A DNA stretch of 64,000 bases from Vogesella aquatica (GTDB lineage: Bacteria > Pseudomonadota > Gammaproteobacteria > Burkholderiales > Chromobacteriaceae), in assembly GCF_028548455.1 (NCBI RefSeq), contig NZ_JAQQLF010000019.1, positions 1 to 64,000 on the forward strand. The letters run 5' to 3'. This document shows, in pieces, positions 56,475-64,000 of the stretch; position 1 is the first letter of the stretch; each line of letters opens with the position of its first letter. The notes beneath the pieces are model-generated. The model saw nothing but the letters and a program-made list of their open reading frames with translations, was not told the DNA's origin and searched no databases. A program made the position numbers and the translations under genes.

Positions 56475-56792
56475 TTGGGCAATACTGCATCCTTGCAGAA
56501 CCGACTTGAACTGACCGTTACGGTCGAGCGCGAAGATCCTTTGCGACACACCCCTGCCGGCATGCCGGTACTGGAAATGTGGCTCAGGCATCACTCCCGG
56601 CAAACCATTGCCACCCTGGAGCGCGACGTGTCCTGTGAAATACAGGCCGTAGCGATGGGGGAGCTAGCCAAAAAGCTGGCAGGGAAGGTGGCAGGAAACA
56701 CCGTGCACTGCACAGGCTTTCTGAATCAGCGCAGTCTACGTAATCCGCGGTTGGTTCTACACATCGAATTTGTTGAATTTGTTAAAGGTTAA
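56475..56792 (+). CDS. priB: Primosomal replication protein N (PriB)
   Basis: A 105-residue single-stranded-DNA-binding OB-fold, identified by position between rpsF and rpsR and by [16 protein letters not shown] and [23 protein letters not shown]. It acts in PriA-dependent replication restart. The likely start is TTG 56475, directly after the rpsF stop, so translation is coupled; the exact start is uncertain. Confidence 0.88.
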   Translation: MGNTASLQNRLELTVTVEREDPLRHTPAGMPVLEMWLRHHSRQTIATLERDVSCEIQAVAMGELAKKLAGKVAGNTVHCTGFLNQRSLRNPRLVLHIEFVEFVKG

Positions 56793-56796
56793 TCAC

Positions 56797-57024
56797 ATGG
56801 CTCGTCAACTCTTCAAGCGCAAGAAGTTCTGCCGCTTTACCGCGGAAGGCATCAAGGAAATCGACTACAAATCCGTTGATCTGCTGAAGGACTTCATTGC
56901 CGAAAACGGCAAAATCATCCCGGCCCGTATCACCGGCACCAAAGCAGGCTATCAGCGTCAGCTGTCCGAAGCCATCAAGCGCGCGCGCTTCCTGGCCTTC
57001 CTGCCGTACACCGACCAGCATTAA
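56797..57024 (+). CDS. rpsR: 30S ribosomal protein S18
   Basis: A 75-residue S18 ([58 protein letters not shown]). It pairs with S6 on the 30S platform. Located 4 bases after priB. Confidence 0.98.
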   Translation: MARQLFKRKKFCRFTAEGIKEIDYKSVDLLKDFIAENGKIIPARITGTKAGYQRQLSEAIKRARFLAFLPYTDQH

Positions 57025-57047
57025 TTCCGGGATAAGGATACGACAAG

Positions 57048-57497
57048 ATGCAAATCATTCTGCTCGAACAAGTTGCTAACCTGGGTGTACTGGGTGACGT
57101 GGTAAACGTGAAGAACGGCTACGCCCGTAACTTCCTGATCCCGCAAGGCAAAGCAAAACGCGCAACCGCCGCTAACCTGCAAGAATTCGAAGCTCGCCGT
57201 GCCGAGCTGGAAGCCAAACAGGCTGAAATTCTGGCAGACGCGAAAGTCCGCGCTGAAAAACTGGTAGACGCTTCCTTCACCATCGCTCAAAAAGCAGGTG
57301 TTGATGGCCGTCTGTTCGGTTCCGTAACCAACGTTGACATCGCCGAAGCTATTTCCGCTACCGGCGTTGCAGTTAAGCGTTTCGAAGTTCGCCTGCCGAA
57401 CGGCCAGCTGAAGGCCATCGGTGAGTACGACGTAGAAATCGCTCTGCACCACGACGTGGTTGCTGCAGTGAAGATCGTTGTTGTTGCTGCTGTTTAA
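57048..57497 (+). CDS. rplI: 50S ribosomal protein L9
   Basis: A 149-residue L9. Its N-terminal domain shows [19 protein letters not shown] and [16 protein letters not shown], followed by a long helix and the C-terminal RNA-binding domain ([14 protein letters not shown]). It is the last gene of the operon, before a strong terminator. Confidence 0.98.
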   Translation: MQIILLEQVANLGVLGDVVNVKNGYARNFLIPQGKAKRATAANLQEFEARRAELEAKQAEILADAKVRAEKLVDASFTIAQKAGVDGRLFGSVTNVDIAEAISATGVAVKRFEVRLPNGQLKAIGEYDVEIALHHDVVAAVKIVVVAAV

Positions 57498-57517
57498 TCC
57501 AGCGTAACGGCATCATC

Positions 57518-57543
57518 AAAAAGCCGCCTTCGGGCGGCTTTTT
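57518..57543 (+). terminator. Rho-independent terminator after rplI
   Basis: AAAAAGCCGCC (57518-57528), tetraloop TTCG, GGCGGCTTTTT (57533-57543): a textbook UUCG-capped terminator. Confidence 0.95.
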
Positions 57544-57649
57544 GTTTTTCTGCGCCGCCATGTCGCGCCGTGCAAAGCTAGCGTCCTGTTTCTGAACGAT
57601 TTTCCGGCTGTCATGGCCGATAATGTGTAGACATTATCGGAGAAAAATC

Positions 57650-57832
57650 ATGGAAACCCTGATTGTGCTGTGCGCGGTCTACTTTCTGCTGATGCCCATT
57701 GTAGGTGGTGCGCTGGCCTTTCTGGCTGGTGCTGTACGTGCCCGTCTGGCGGCGCAACCTAAAGCACTCACAGGCTGGCATCCGCTGAACCCGTACTACA
57801 AACTGTCGCCCTACCATTTCGGCAAACGCTAA
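57650..57832 (+). CDS. Small hypothetical membrane protein (60 aa)
   Basis: A 60-residue protein, METLIVLCAVYFLLMPIVGG onwards, with one or two N-terminal hydrophobic segments (2-28), a basic turn (RARLAAQPK) and an aromatic end (PYYKLSPYHFGKR). The ATG is preceded by CGGAGAAAAATC. It has its own terminator. I know no family for it. Confidence 0.65.
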   Translation: METLIVLCAVYFLLMPIVGGALAFLAGAVRARLAAQPKALTGWHPLNPYYKLSPYHFGKR

Positions 57833-57854
57833 GCGCGCCGGTTGGTCAAAAAAT

Positions 57855-57881
57855 AGCCCCGCACTGCGGGGCTTTGTTTTT
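57855..57881 (+). terminator. Terminator after the small membrane protein
   Basis: AGCCCCGC (57855-57862) and GCGGGGCT (57866-57873) with loop ACT, then T-rich. Confidence 0.85.
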
Positions 57882-58003
57882 ATTGATATCGATAATTTGC
57901 AGTGAAATTAAAGTTTCCAGTGTGCTGTTTCTATATACAGGCACTAAATTTTAAGTAAATCCCTATGGCTGGATTTTTAATGCCATTTGGTAAAAAGACA
58001 AAA

Positions 58004-58035
58004 TGCATACCCGTTTTGACTAAATGAGGTATGCA
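58004..58035 (+). promoter_or_regulatory. Dyad covering the ribosome site of the lipoprotein gene
   Basis: TGCATACC (58004-58011) and GGTATGCA (58028-58035) can pair across a 16-base loop. The right arm overlaps the GAGG ribosome site of the gene starting at 58039. It could be an operator or a translation-blocking hairpin. Confidence 0.5.
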
Positions 58036-58038
58036 CCA

Positions 58039-58863
58039 ATGAAAAATCAACTAAAGCTGATTGCATGCATTGGCTTGCCACTGGCGCTGGCTGCGTGCGG
58101 CGGCGGTGGTGGAGATGCTGCGGCTCCTGTGTTGCCGACCAGTTCTGCCACTACAACGGTACCAGCACCCGCCAGTGGTGATTTTACCGGTAGCGTTAGC
58201 AAACTGCTGGACACCAACGGTGTCCGCGGCGGCATGTACAGCAAGGGGCTCAGCCTGGTGGCGAATGCTACCGATCTTGTGCAGACGGCAAATGGTGCCG
58301 TTACCAAATTCTCCGCGAATTCGCTGGCTGGCAGCTACGGTGTGAAAGAAATGCACGGTGACCAATGGTATGCAGTCGGTCGCTGGAATAAAGGCACCGC
58401 CACGGTAGGTTTCACCCAAAACCTGACCCTGACCGACGCCAATGCGGCGCATTATCTGGTTTATCACCCAGCATCCAGCTCTTACGGCACGAGCCTGGCG
58501 GGAGCCAAGCTGTCTTGCGCCGATACGCATGCAACCAAGCCATCGACGGATAGCACCATTACCTCTGTCGCTATCAGTAATGCCACGGTTGCCGTGAAAG
58601 CGAACGGTACGGTAGATGCGGCATTTACCATCACCGCTGATGGCAGTAGTGGCAAGGTAAGCAAGCAGTTTGCCGGTAGCGCACTCTGGGCAAATTCGGC
58701 GTATGCCGCCGTGAACCTGGGGCTGGATGGTGCCGCAGCCGATAGCAAGAATGGCAGCCTGATGATTGGCGCGCATGAAACCAACCAGATTATGGCGGGT
58801 GGCATGTTCAGCCTGAATGGCCACCCGGCGGTGTATAGCCTGGTATGCAAGGTGGCGGTCTAG
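58039..58863 (+). CDS. Putative outer-membrane lipoprotein (hypothetical)
   Basis: A 274-residue lipoprotein. It has a signal peptide with lipobox LAAC followed by a Gly-rich spacer (CGGGGGDAAAP) and a Thr/Ser/Pro linker. The mature part is Ala/Ser/Thr/Gly-rich and beta-like, containing a repeated NATV/NGTV character and a Cys pair (LSCADTH, LVCKVAV). No family is recognised. The AT-rich upstream region and hairpin at the ribosome site suggest individual regulation. Confidence 0.75.
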   Translation: MKNQLKLIACIGLPLALAACGGGGGDAAAPVLPTSSATTTVPAPASGDFTGSVSKLLDTNGVRGGMYSKGLSLVANATDLVQTANGAVTKFSANSLAGSYGVKEMHGDQWYAVGRWNKGTATVGFTQNLTLTDANAAHYLVYHPASSSYGTSLAGAKLSCADTHATKPSTDSTITSVAISNATVAVKANGTVDAAFTITADGSSGKVSKQFAGSALWANSAYAAVNLGLDGAAADSKNGSLMIGAHETNQIMAGGMFSLNGHPAVYSLVCKVAV

Positions 58864-58930
58864 TGACGGTATCCCGATCAGGAGCCGGTAGTTGGCCGCA
58901 TTAGCACGCCAGGCTACCACGCCCCTGAAC

Positions 58931-58964
58931 AGCCCGGACATGTTAAGCATGCCCGGGCTTTTTT
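58931..58964 (+). terminator. Terminator after the lipoprotein gene
   Basis: AGCCCGG-CATG (58931-58942, one mismatch) pairs with CATG-CCGGGCT (58948-58959), loop TTAAG, then TTTTT. It overlaps the end of the convergent GNAT gene. Confidence 0.85.
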
Positions 58965-60018
58965 ATTTCAGCCACAAACTCATCTGTACGCAGTCGCGGT
59001 ACTGGCCGGCCTGGTAGGCGTAGCCGGTCAGTAGCGCTTCCTGCTGGAAGCCCAGCTTGCGGTACAACGCAATGGCTGGGGTGTTGCCGGCAAAGGCGGT
59101 TAACTCCATGCGGCGGTAGGGCTGGTAATCGCGTACCTGTTGCACCATGGCAGACAGCAGTGCACTGCCCACGCCACGGCCTTGCCACGCAGGCGACACG
59201 GTAATGCCCACGCCGATGATATGCGCTACCCGCGGGTTGTCGCTTGGTGCCCAGGCGCCACAGTGGCCGATGATGGTACCGCCCTCGTCGCAGGCTACCA
59301 GCACGGTGCCGCCGTGTTTGGCCAGCCGCTTTTGCCAGATGGCGGGGCTGGGGTAGGGTAGCTGCAGCGTGTTGCCGTAGGTGCTGTCGTAGGCCATCAG
59401 CGCGGCCATGCCGGCGGCGTCGCCCGGTTCGGCGTGGCGCAGGCTGAAGGCGCTGCCGGCAGGCATGCGTTCGCCAGCCTGATCCGGCGATTCACCGCGC
59501 GGCGCGCCCAGTTCACCTTCACGGAAGCGCAGCCGTGCCATCAGTACCGCGTCCTCGTATACGCCTTCGCGCAGGTTGAAGCCGCGGCTGACGCCTTCGT
59601 GGCGGAAGCCGAAGCGCTCGTACAGCGCGATGGCGCCGTGGTTGTCGTGTACGGCGTCCAGCTCGATGCGCTTCAGATCGAGCCAGTTGTCGGCGTAGTC
59701 CAGCACCGCCCGCAATAGTGCGCTACCCACGCCCTTGCCCTGCCAGTCGTCACGCACAAACAGAAAGAACAGCGCGGCGTGGCGGCGGCGCGGGCTGTGG
59801 CCGGACGGGTGCAGCCCGCCACAGCCGACCAGCTCGCCGTCGTCGGTACAGGCCACCAGCGCGTGGCTGGTTTCCGAGTAGTTGTCGAGAAAGGCCTGGG
59901 TGGCCGCCAGCGACTGGAACGGCTGTTGCAGGGTATTGCGCACCACGCCGGGGGATTGACGCAGGCGGTACAGTGCAGCCGCATCGGTGGGCTGCAGGCG
60001 ACGGATGATATAAGCCAT
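58963..60018 (-). CDS. Tandem double-GNAT acetyltransferase fusion
   Basis: A 351-residue protein made of two complete GNAT domains. Domain 1 (about 1-165) has WQGKGVGSALLRAVLDYADN and GAIALYERFGFRHEGVSRGF. Domain 2 (about 185-351) has WQGRGVGSALLSAMVQQVRD and PAIALYRKLGFQQEALLTGY. Both acetyl-CoA loops look intact. The halves are clearly homologous, indicating internal duplication. ATG 60018 follows GGGAG; the frame extends upstream. The substrate is unknown. Confidence 0.88.
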   Translation of the reverse strand: MAYIIRRLQPTDAAALYRLRQSPGVVRNTLQQPFQSLAATQAFLDNYSETSHALVACTDDGELVGCGGLHPSGHSPRRRHAALFFLFVRDDWQGKGVGSALLRAVLDYADNWLDLKRIELDAVHDNHGAIALYERFGFRHEGVSRGFNLREGVYEDAVLMARLRFREGELGAPRGESPDQAGERMPAGSAFSLRHAEPGDAAGMAALMAYDSTYGNTLQLPYPSPAIWQKRLAKHGGTVLVACDEGGTIIGHCGAWAPSDNPRVAHIIGVGITVSPAWQGRGVGSALLSAMVQQVRDYQPYRRMELTAFAGNTPAIALYRKLGFQQEALLTGYAYQAGQYRDCVQMSLWLK

Positions 60019-60163
60019 GGGGGCTCCCGGAGTTGATGGGCGGCGGCGGCGGTTGGCCGGGCCCGAAGTCCTACCTTGCCATTGCTGCATGCCAAATGGC
60101 AACTGCCCGTGCGGGCAAGCCGGCACGGGCAGCAAGGTTGGCCGCAAGCGGGCGCGTAGCCGT

Positions 60164-62995
60164 TTAGCGCTTGGCTTGGGTGGCGCGGTCTACCAGTACC
60201 ATCAGGTGCTGGTAGGGAATGCCGCCGTGTTCCGACAGGCCGATCTCGCAGGTGGCGCTGGTGGAGAAGCCGCTGCCACAGTCGCGTACTTGCAGGCGCA
60301 GGCCGCTGAGCGCGCTTTCGTTCAGCTCCGGGTGGCTGAAGCCCTTGTCGCCGGCAAAGCCACAGCAGGTAATGCCCTTGGGCTCCAGTACCTGCGTGGC
60401 GCAGCGGCGCGCCAGCGCGTTGAGCAGGCCGGCCTGGCCTTTCTTGCGCATGCTGCATACCACGTGTAGCGCCACCTGCTCGTTTTGCGGGGTGAAGCTC
60501 AGGTGTTCAGCGGCCACGTCGTGTACAAAGCGGGTGACGTCCATCACCTGCAGGCGCGGGTCGCGGATGCCGTCCAGCAGCGCGGCGGTGCACACGCCGT
60601 TGTCGATAATCACCGGCAGGCGGCCGTTGTCGCTGGCGGCCAGCAGTGCGGCTTCCAGCTCGCTCACCTTTTTGTCGGCAGCGTCCTGTGCGCCTTTGGA
60701 TTTGAACGGCGTACCACAGCACAGATTGGCCAGCCCGTCGGGGTAGACAATGCCGTAGCCGGCTTTGCCCAGCACCGAGGCCACTACTTCGTTCAGCGGG
60801 CGCTGGTCCGGCATGTGGCGCGAGGGCACGAAGGTACGGGTGAGGCACGATGGCAGGTACACCACCTGGCGCGGGCTGTGCATGTTGACGCCCAGCGTTT
60901 TCATCTTGCCAGCGGCGCGCGGGAAGTAGCGGTTCCAGCGCGGGATATGGCGGCCGCCCACCTTGCGCAGTACGCGCATCACGCCGCCGGTGGCACCGTC
61001 GCCGGCCACCGCGTGTACCACGTCCAGCGCCTTCAGCCCCAGCTTGGCGCCAGTCGTGGCGCTAGCAAAATTGTCGGCCAGTGTGTCTGCTACCGCCCAG
61101 CCCACGTCGCTGAGGCTGGCCTGGCGGATCAGGCTGGTGAGGCTGCCGGTGTTGATTCCCACCGGACAGGCAGTTTCGCACAGGCCGCAGGTGGTACAGG
61201 TTTCGTCGCCCGCGTACTGGTAGGCGGCGCGGATCTCGGCCAGACGGCCGCTATCGCCGGTTTTTTCCAGCAGCGCCATTTCACGGTTGGCCACAATGCG
61301 CTGGCGCGGGGTAAGGGTAATGGCGCGGCTAGGGCACATTACCTCGCAGAAGCCGCACTCGATACACTTGTCGATCAGCGGGCCCACCGCCGGAATCGGC
61401 TTCAGGTCGCGCACGTGCAGCAGCTTGTCGTGGGTGATGATCACGTCCGGGTTCAGGATGCCTTGCGGGTCGAACAGCGCCTTGATTTCCTGCATCAGGC
61501 GGTAAGCGGCGGGGCCCCATTCCATCTCCACGAACGGCGCCATATTGCGGCCGGTGCCGTGTTCTGCTTTCAGCGCGCCTTCGTATTCCACCGCCACCAG
61601 TTGGCACACCGCTTCGATAAACGCTTCGTAACGGGCGATCTCGGCCGGGCCGCTGAAATTGGGGGTGAACACGAAGTGCAGGTTGCCTTCCAGCGCGTGG
61701 CCGAAAATGATGGCCTCGTCGTAGTGGAACTGGCGGAACAGCGCCTGCAGCTTCAGCGTGCCTTCGGCCAGGTGCTCGATGGGGAAGGCCACGTCTTCGA
61801 TGATCACCGTGGTTTCGGCGGCGCGCATCGCCCCCACGCTGGGGAACATGCCTTTGCGGATGTTCCAGTACTGGGTGTATTCGGCTACGTTGCTGGTAAA
61901 GCGGATGCCGGTTTCGGTACGGATGTGCGCAATAAAGCCGCTGATGGCCGCTACGTTGGCCGCAATGGCCTCCGGGCTGGCGGCGCGGGTTTCGATCAGG
62001 ATGGCGGCGGCGTCCGGCCCCAGCGTTTTGATGAAGTCCGGCACACCGGCCTTGTTTTCTACCGACTTCAGGCTGGCGCGGTCCAGCAGCTCGGCCGACG
62101 ACACCACGTCTTTGTGCTGCGCCAGAATCTGGATGGCGTCGCAGGCGGCCTTGATGTCGGGGTAGAACACCAGGGCCGAGGCCTTGTGCGGGTGCTCCAC
62201 CACGGTGTGGTAGGTCACCTCGGACACAAAGGCCAGCGTGCCTTCGCTGCCCACAATCAGGTGCGCCAGCATGTCCACCGGGTCGGCAAAATCCAGCAGC
62301 GCGTTCAGGCTGTAGCCGGTGGTGTTCTTCATCTTGTACTTGCGGCGGATGCGCGCGGCCAGCGTGTCGTCGGCCAGAATGCGCGCGCGCAGTGCGCCCA
62401 GCTGCGCCAGCAGGCCGGCGTGGCTTACGCGGAAGGCGGCCGCGCTGGCCGCGTCGCCGGTATCGAGCACCGTGCCGTCAGCCAGCACCATGCGCAGCGA
62501 TTTCAGCGTCTGGTAGGTGTTTTCGGCGGTGCCGCAGCACATGCCGCTGGAGTTGTTGTTGACGATGCCGCCGATCATGGCCGAGTTGATGGTGGCCGGG
62601 TCGGGGCCGATCTTGCGGCCGAACGGCAGCAGTGCGGCGTTGGCCTCGGCGCCGATTACGCCCGGCTGCAGGCGGATAGCCAGGCCATCGTCCAGCACCT
62701 GCAGGGTTTTCCAGCCGTGGCTGGCCACCACCAGGATGGAATCACTCACCGCCTGGCCGGACAGCGACGTGCCGGCGGCGCGGAAGGTCACCGGCAGCTG
62801 CAAGCTGGCCGCCTCGCGCAGAATAGTGCGCACCTCGGCTTCGCTTTCGCTTTTGATCACGATCTTGGGCATCAGCCGGTAACAGGAAGCGTCGGTGCCG
62901 TAGGCCAGCGTGGACAACGGGTCGGTAAACACCCGCCGCGCAGGCAGGGTTTCCAGGATACGTTGATGGAATTCGCGGTAGGCACCTTGCAGCAT
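60164..62995 (-). CDS. FAD and Fe-S D-lactate dehydrogenase (Dld-II type)
   Basis: A 943-residue fusion of a GlcD-type FAD domain (PVTFRAAGTSLSGQAVSD, GKIGPDP-like block, FGHALEGNLHF), a [4Fe-4S] ferredoxin module (CIECGFCEVMCPS, CTTCGLCETACPV) and GlpC-type cysteine-rich CCG repeats (NLCCGTPF, GITCCGFAGDKG). It is probably a respiratory D-lactate or D-2-hydroxyacid dehydrogenase delivering electrons to quinone. The start is ATG 62995, after CCGGAGAGTGAC. It is divergent from the hydrolase gene. Confidence 0.88.
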   Translation of the reverse strand: MLQGAYREFHQRILETLPARRVFTDPLSTLAYGTDASCYRLMPKIVIKSESEAEVRTILREAASLQLPVTFRAAGTSLSGQAVSDSILVVASHGWKTLQVLDDGLAIRLQPGVIGAEANAALLPFGRKIGPDPATINSAMIGGIVNNNSSGMCCGTAENTYQTLKSLRMVLADGTVLDTGDAASAAAFRVSHAGLLAQLGALRARILADDTLAARIRRKYKMKNTTGYSLNALLDFADPVDMLAHLIVGSEGTLAFVSEVTYHTVVEHPHKASALVFYPDIKAACDAIQILAQHKDVVSSAELLDRASLKSVENKAGVPDFIKTLGPDAAAILIETRAASPEAIAANVAAISGFIAHIRTETGIRFTSNVAEYTQYWNIRKGMFPSVGAMRAAETTVIIEDVAFPIEHLAEGTLKLQALFRQFHYDEAIIFGHALEGNLHFVFTPNFSGPAEIARYEAFIEAVCQLVAVEYEGALKAEHGTGRNMAPFVEMEWGPAAYRLMQEIKALFDPQGILNPDVIITHDKLLHVRDLKPIPAVGPLIDKCIECGFCEVMCPSRAITLTPRQRIVANREMALLEKTGDSGRLAEIRAAYQYAGDETCTTCGLCETACPVGINTGSLTSLIRQASLSDVGWAVADTLADNFASATTGAKLGLKALDVVHAVAGDGATGGVMRVLRKVGGRHIPRWNRYFPRAAGKMKTLGVNMHSPRQVVYLPSCLTRTFVPSRHMPDQRPLNEVVASVLGKAGYGIVYPDGLANLCCGTPFKSKGAQDAADKKVSELEAALLAASDNGRLPVIIDNGVCTAALLDGIRDPRLQVMDVTRFVHDVAAEHLSFTPQNEQVALHVVCSMRKKGQAGLLNALARRCATQVLEPKGITCCGFAGDKGFSHPELNESALSGLRLQVRDCGSGFSTSATCEIGLSEHGGIPYQHLMVLVDRATQAKR

Positions 62996-63129
62996 GTCAC
63001 TCTCCGGTGGCGTGGGGGTGTTGGTTTTGTGGATGCTTGATGTTGCCATACTTTATAGCCTTGCCCATCAGGGGTTTGCCCTCGATTGCGACCTGCAGTT
63101 AAGCTGCAAAGTCATCTTGAGGAGCAAGC

Positions 63130-63681
63130 ATGCTGATCAACAAAGACGATGCCACGCTGCTGGTGGTGGATGTACAGGAAAAGCTGGTGCCAGCGGTGCA
63201 GGACGCTGTTGGCATGGTGGCGCGCTGCCGCTGGCTGATTGCGGTAGCGATCGATCTGGGGCTACCGGTTGTGTTTTCCGAGCAATACCCGCAAGGCCTG
63301 GGCGAGACTTTGCCCTTGCTGTCGGCACTGGCCCCGCAGGCGGCGGTGGTAGAAAAGCTGCATTTTTCCTGCATGGAAGGGCAGTGCCTGCCTGATAGCC
63401 TGATGTCGCGCCGCCAGGTCATTGTGTGCGGCATGGAAACCCATGTATGCGTGCTGCAAACCGTGATGGGGCTGCTGCAAGAAGGCAAACAGGTATTTGT
63501 GGTGGCGGACGCGGTATCCAGCCGCTCGCTGCTGGACCGCGACTATGGCCTGCAGCGCATGCGTGACGCCGGTGCTGTGCTGGTAACGCGCGAGATGGTG
63601 CTGTTCGAGTGCCTGCGTGTATCCGGTACGCCGTTGTTCAAACAGATGAGCCAGCGTTATCTGGTGGGGGATCAGCCCTGA
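63130..63681 (+). CDS. Isochorismatase-family cysteine hydrolase
   Basis: A 183-residue hydrolase. It shows LLVVDVQEKLVPAV (Asp nucleophile activator), the Lys in VVEKLHFSCME, and the catalytic Cys in VCGMETHVCVLQT, followed by DAVSSRSLLDRDYGL. This is the YcaC-like branch, often called nicotinamidase-related. The substrate is an amide or vinyl ether, unknown. SD GAGGAGCAAGC. A hairpin of two TTGGCCGCA copies follows its stop. Confidence 0.9.
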   Translation: MLINKDDATLLVVDVQEKLVPAVQDAVGMVARCRWLIAVAIDLGLPVVFSEQYPQGLGETLPLLSALAPQAAVVEKLHFSCMEGQCLPDSLMSRRQVIVCGMETHVCVLQTVMGLLQEGKQVFVVADAVSSRSLLDRDYGLQRMRDAGAVLVTREMVLFECLRVSGTPLFKQMSQRYLVGDQP

Positions 63682-63721
63682 GTGGTGCATTGGTGCAGGC
63701 GCCGGGGCCAGAAAAGCAAAA

Positions 63722-63747
63722 GGTTGGCCGCATCGCTGCGGCCAACC
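63722..63747. repeat. Inverted pair of GGTTGGCCGCA forming an 11-bp hairpin
   Basis: GGTTGGCCGCA (63722-63732) and TGCGGCCAACC (63737-63747) form an 11-base-pair stem with loop TCGC, about 40 bases after the hydrolase stop. AAAA precedes the left arm, giving a T-tract on the minus strand. Neisseria DUS inverted pairs are used this way as terminators. Confidence 0.85.
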
Positions 63748-63844
63748 CCTGGCTTGTTGAGATGACGGCTTGGCCGTTCTGGTTCTCCCTCTATCAAACC
63801 CTGGCGCCCCGCCTTGGCGTGGCGCATCAATCCGAAAATGAAGC

Positions 63845-63900
63845 CCCGAATTGGCGCATGGCACCAATTCGGGAAGCTTTTGCACCAAATTTGTGCAAAA
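63845..63900. other. Two successive hairpins at the right edge
   Basis: CCCGAATTGG (63845-63854)/CCAATTCGGG (63864-63873), and TTTTGCAC (63878-63885)/GTGCAAAA (63893-63900). No gene is supported between 63682 and 64000. The hairpins may be part of an intergenic element or of terminators for genes beyond the edge. Confidence 0.5.
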
Positions 63901-64000
63901 TATTTCCCTCTCCATGCTTGGTTTATTAAAACCAAGCCCAAAAAACGGGAAACAACACCTGTCGCTCCAAAGAGCACGGTATGTTAAGCAAACCATGTGC

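Noticed and set aside
60485-63040. 851-codon plus-strand ORF opposite the D-lactate dehydrogenase
   Set aside because: Shadow of a long conserved gene with all Fe-S and FAD motifs on the other strand.
63672-63977. 101-codon minus-strand ORF at the right edge
   Set aside because: It runs through the motif hairpin and two further stems, has no ribosome site and no recognisable sequence.

Overview
The window is chromosomal DNA of a GC-rich betaproteobacterium, most likely in the order Neisseriales (Chromobacteriaceae-like: Vogesella, Aquitalea or Chromobacterium relatives). This rests on gene order (yceF next to an RsmI-like methyltransferase, yceD-rpmF-plsX-fabHDG-acpP-fabF, aroA-cmk-rpsA-ihfB-lapA-lapB, rpsF-priB-rpsR-rplI, nrdR close to ribD) and on protein character. 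No 16S gene is present, so the genus is inference.

Layout. 1-2.1 kb: a short accessory segment with a small XRE repressor behind two dyad operators and two unrecognised genes, ending near a tRNA-Ser(CGA) gene. 2.4-8.3 kb: an aminotransferase, a LemA/GIDE membrane pair, a DUF2520 protein, a diguanylate cyclase, an RsmI-like methyltransferase and YceF. 8.4-17.6 kb: the fatty-acid and phospholipid cluster, followed by folate genes pabB and pabC. 17.6-18.5 kb: a decayed stretch with a chemoreceptor remnant and a possible 30-residue peptide. 18.5-30.8 kb: tyrA, aroA, cmk, rpsA, ihfB, LapA/LapB (LPS control), pyrF and the heptose genes rfaE1 and hldD. 30.8-36.9 kb: nrdR, a tandem pair of acetyltransferases, ribD, an Ldh-type dehydrogenase and an M32 carboxypeptidase. 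37-45.7 kb: signalling and amino-acid genes, namely a diguanylate cyclase behind a structured leader, a cold-shock/Excalibur protein, a MocR regulator divergent from a LysE-racemase pair, a periplasmic solute-binding protein, a sulfide:quinone reductase-like flavoprotein and a chemoreceptor. 46-53.8 kb: mfd, a large GGDEF-EAL protein and rlmB. 53.8-56 kb: a copper operon (multicopper oxidase, CsoR, CopZ-like) with a CsoR-type operator inside its promoter. 56-57.5 kb: the rpsF operon. 57.6-63.7 kb: a small membrane protein, a lipoprotein, a double-GNAT fusion, a large flavin/Fe-S D-lactate-type dehydrogenase and an isochorismatase-fold hydrolase.

The most striking signal is not a gene. The 9-mer TTGGCCGCA (extended form AAGGTTGGCCGCA) occurs 55 times by hand count (31 on +, 24 on -), where base composition predicts about one. 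It lies in both orientations, in nearly all kinds of gene, in five different reading frames and in intergenic spots, several times as head-to-head or tail-to-tail pairs that form terminator-like hairpins. This is how DNA uptake sequences behave in Neisseria and Pasteurellaceae, but the sequence is not one I know as an uptake signal. I propose it as a candidate uptake or other genome-signature motif.
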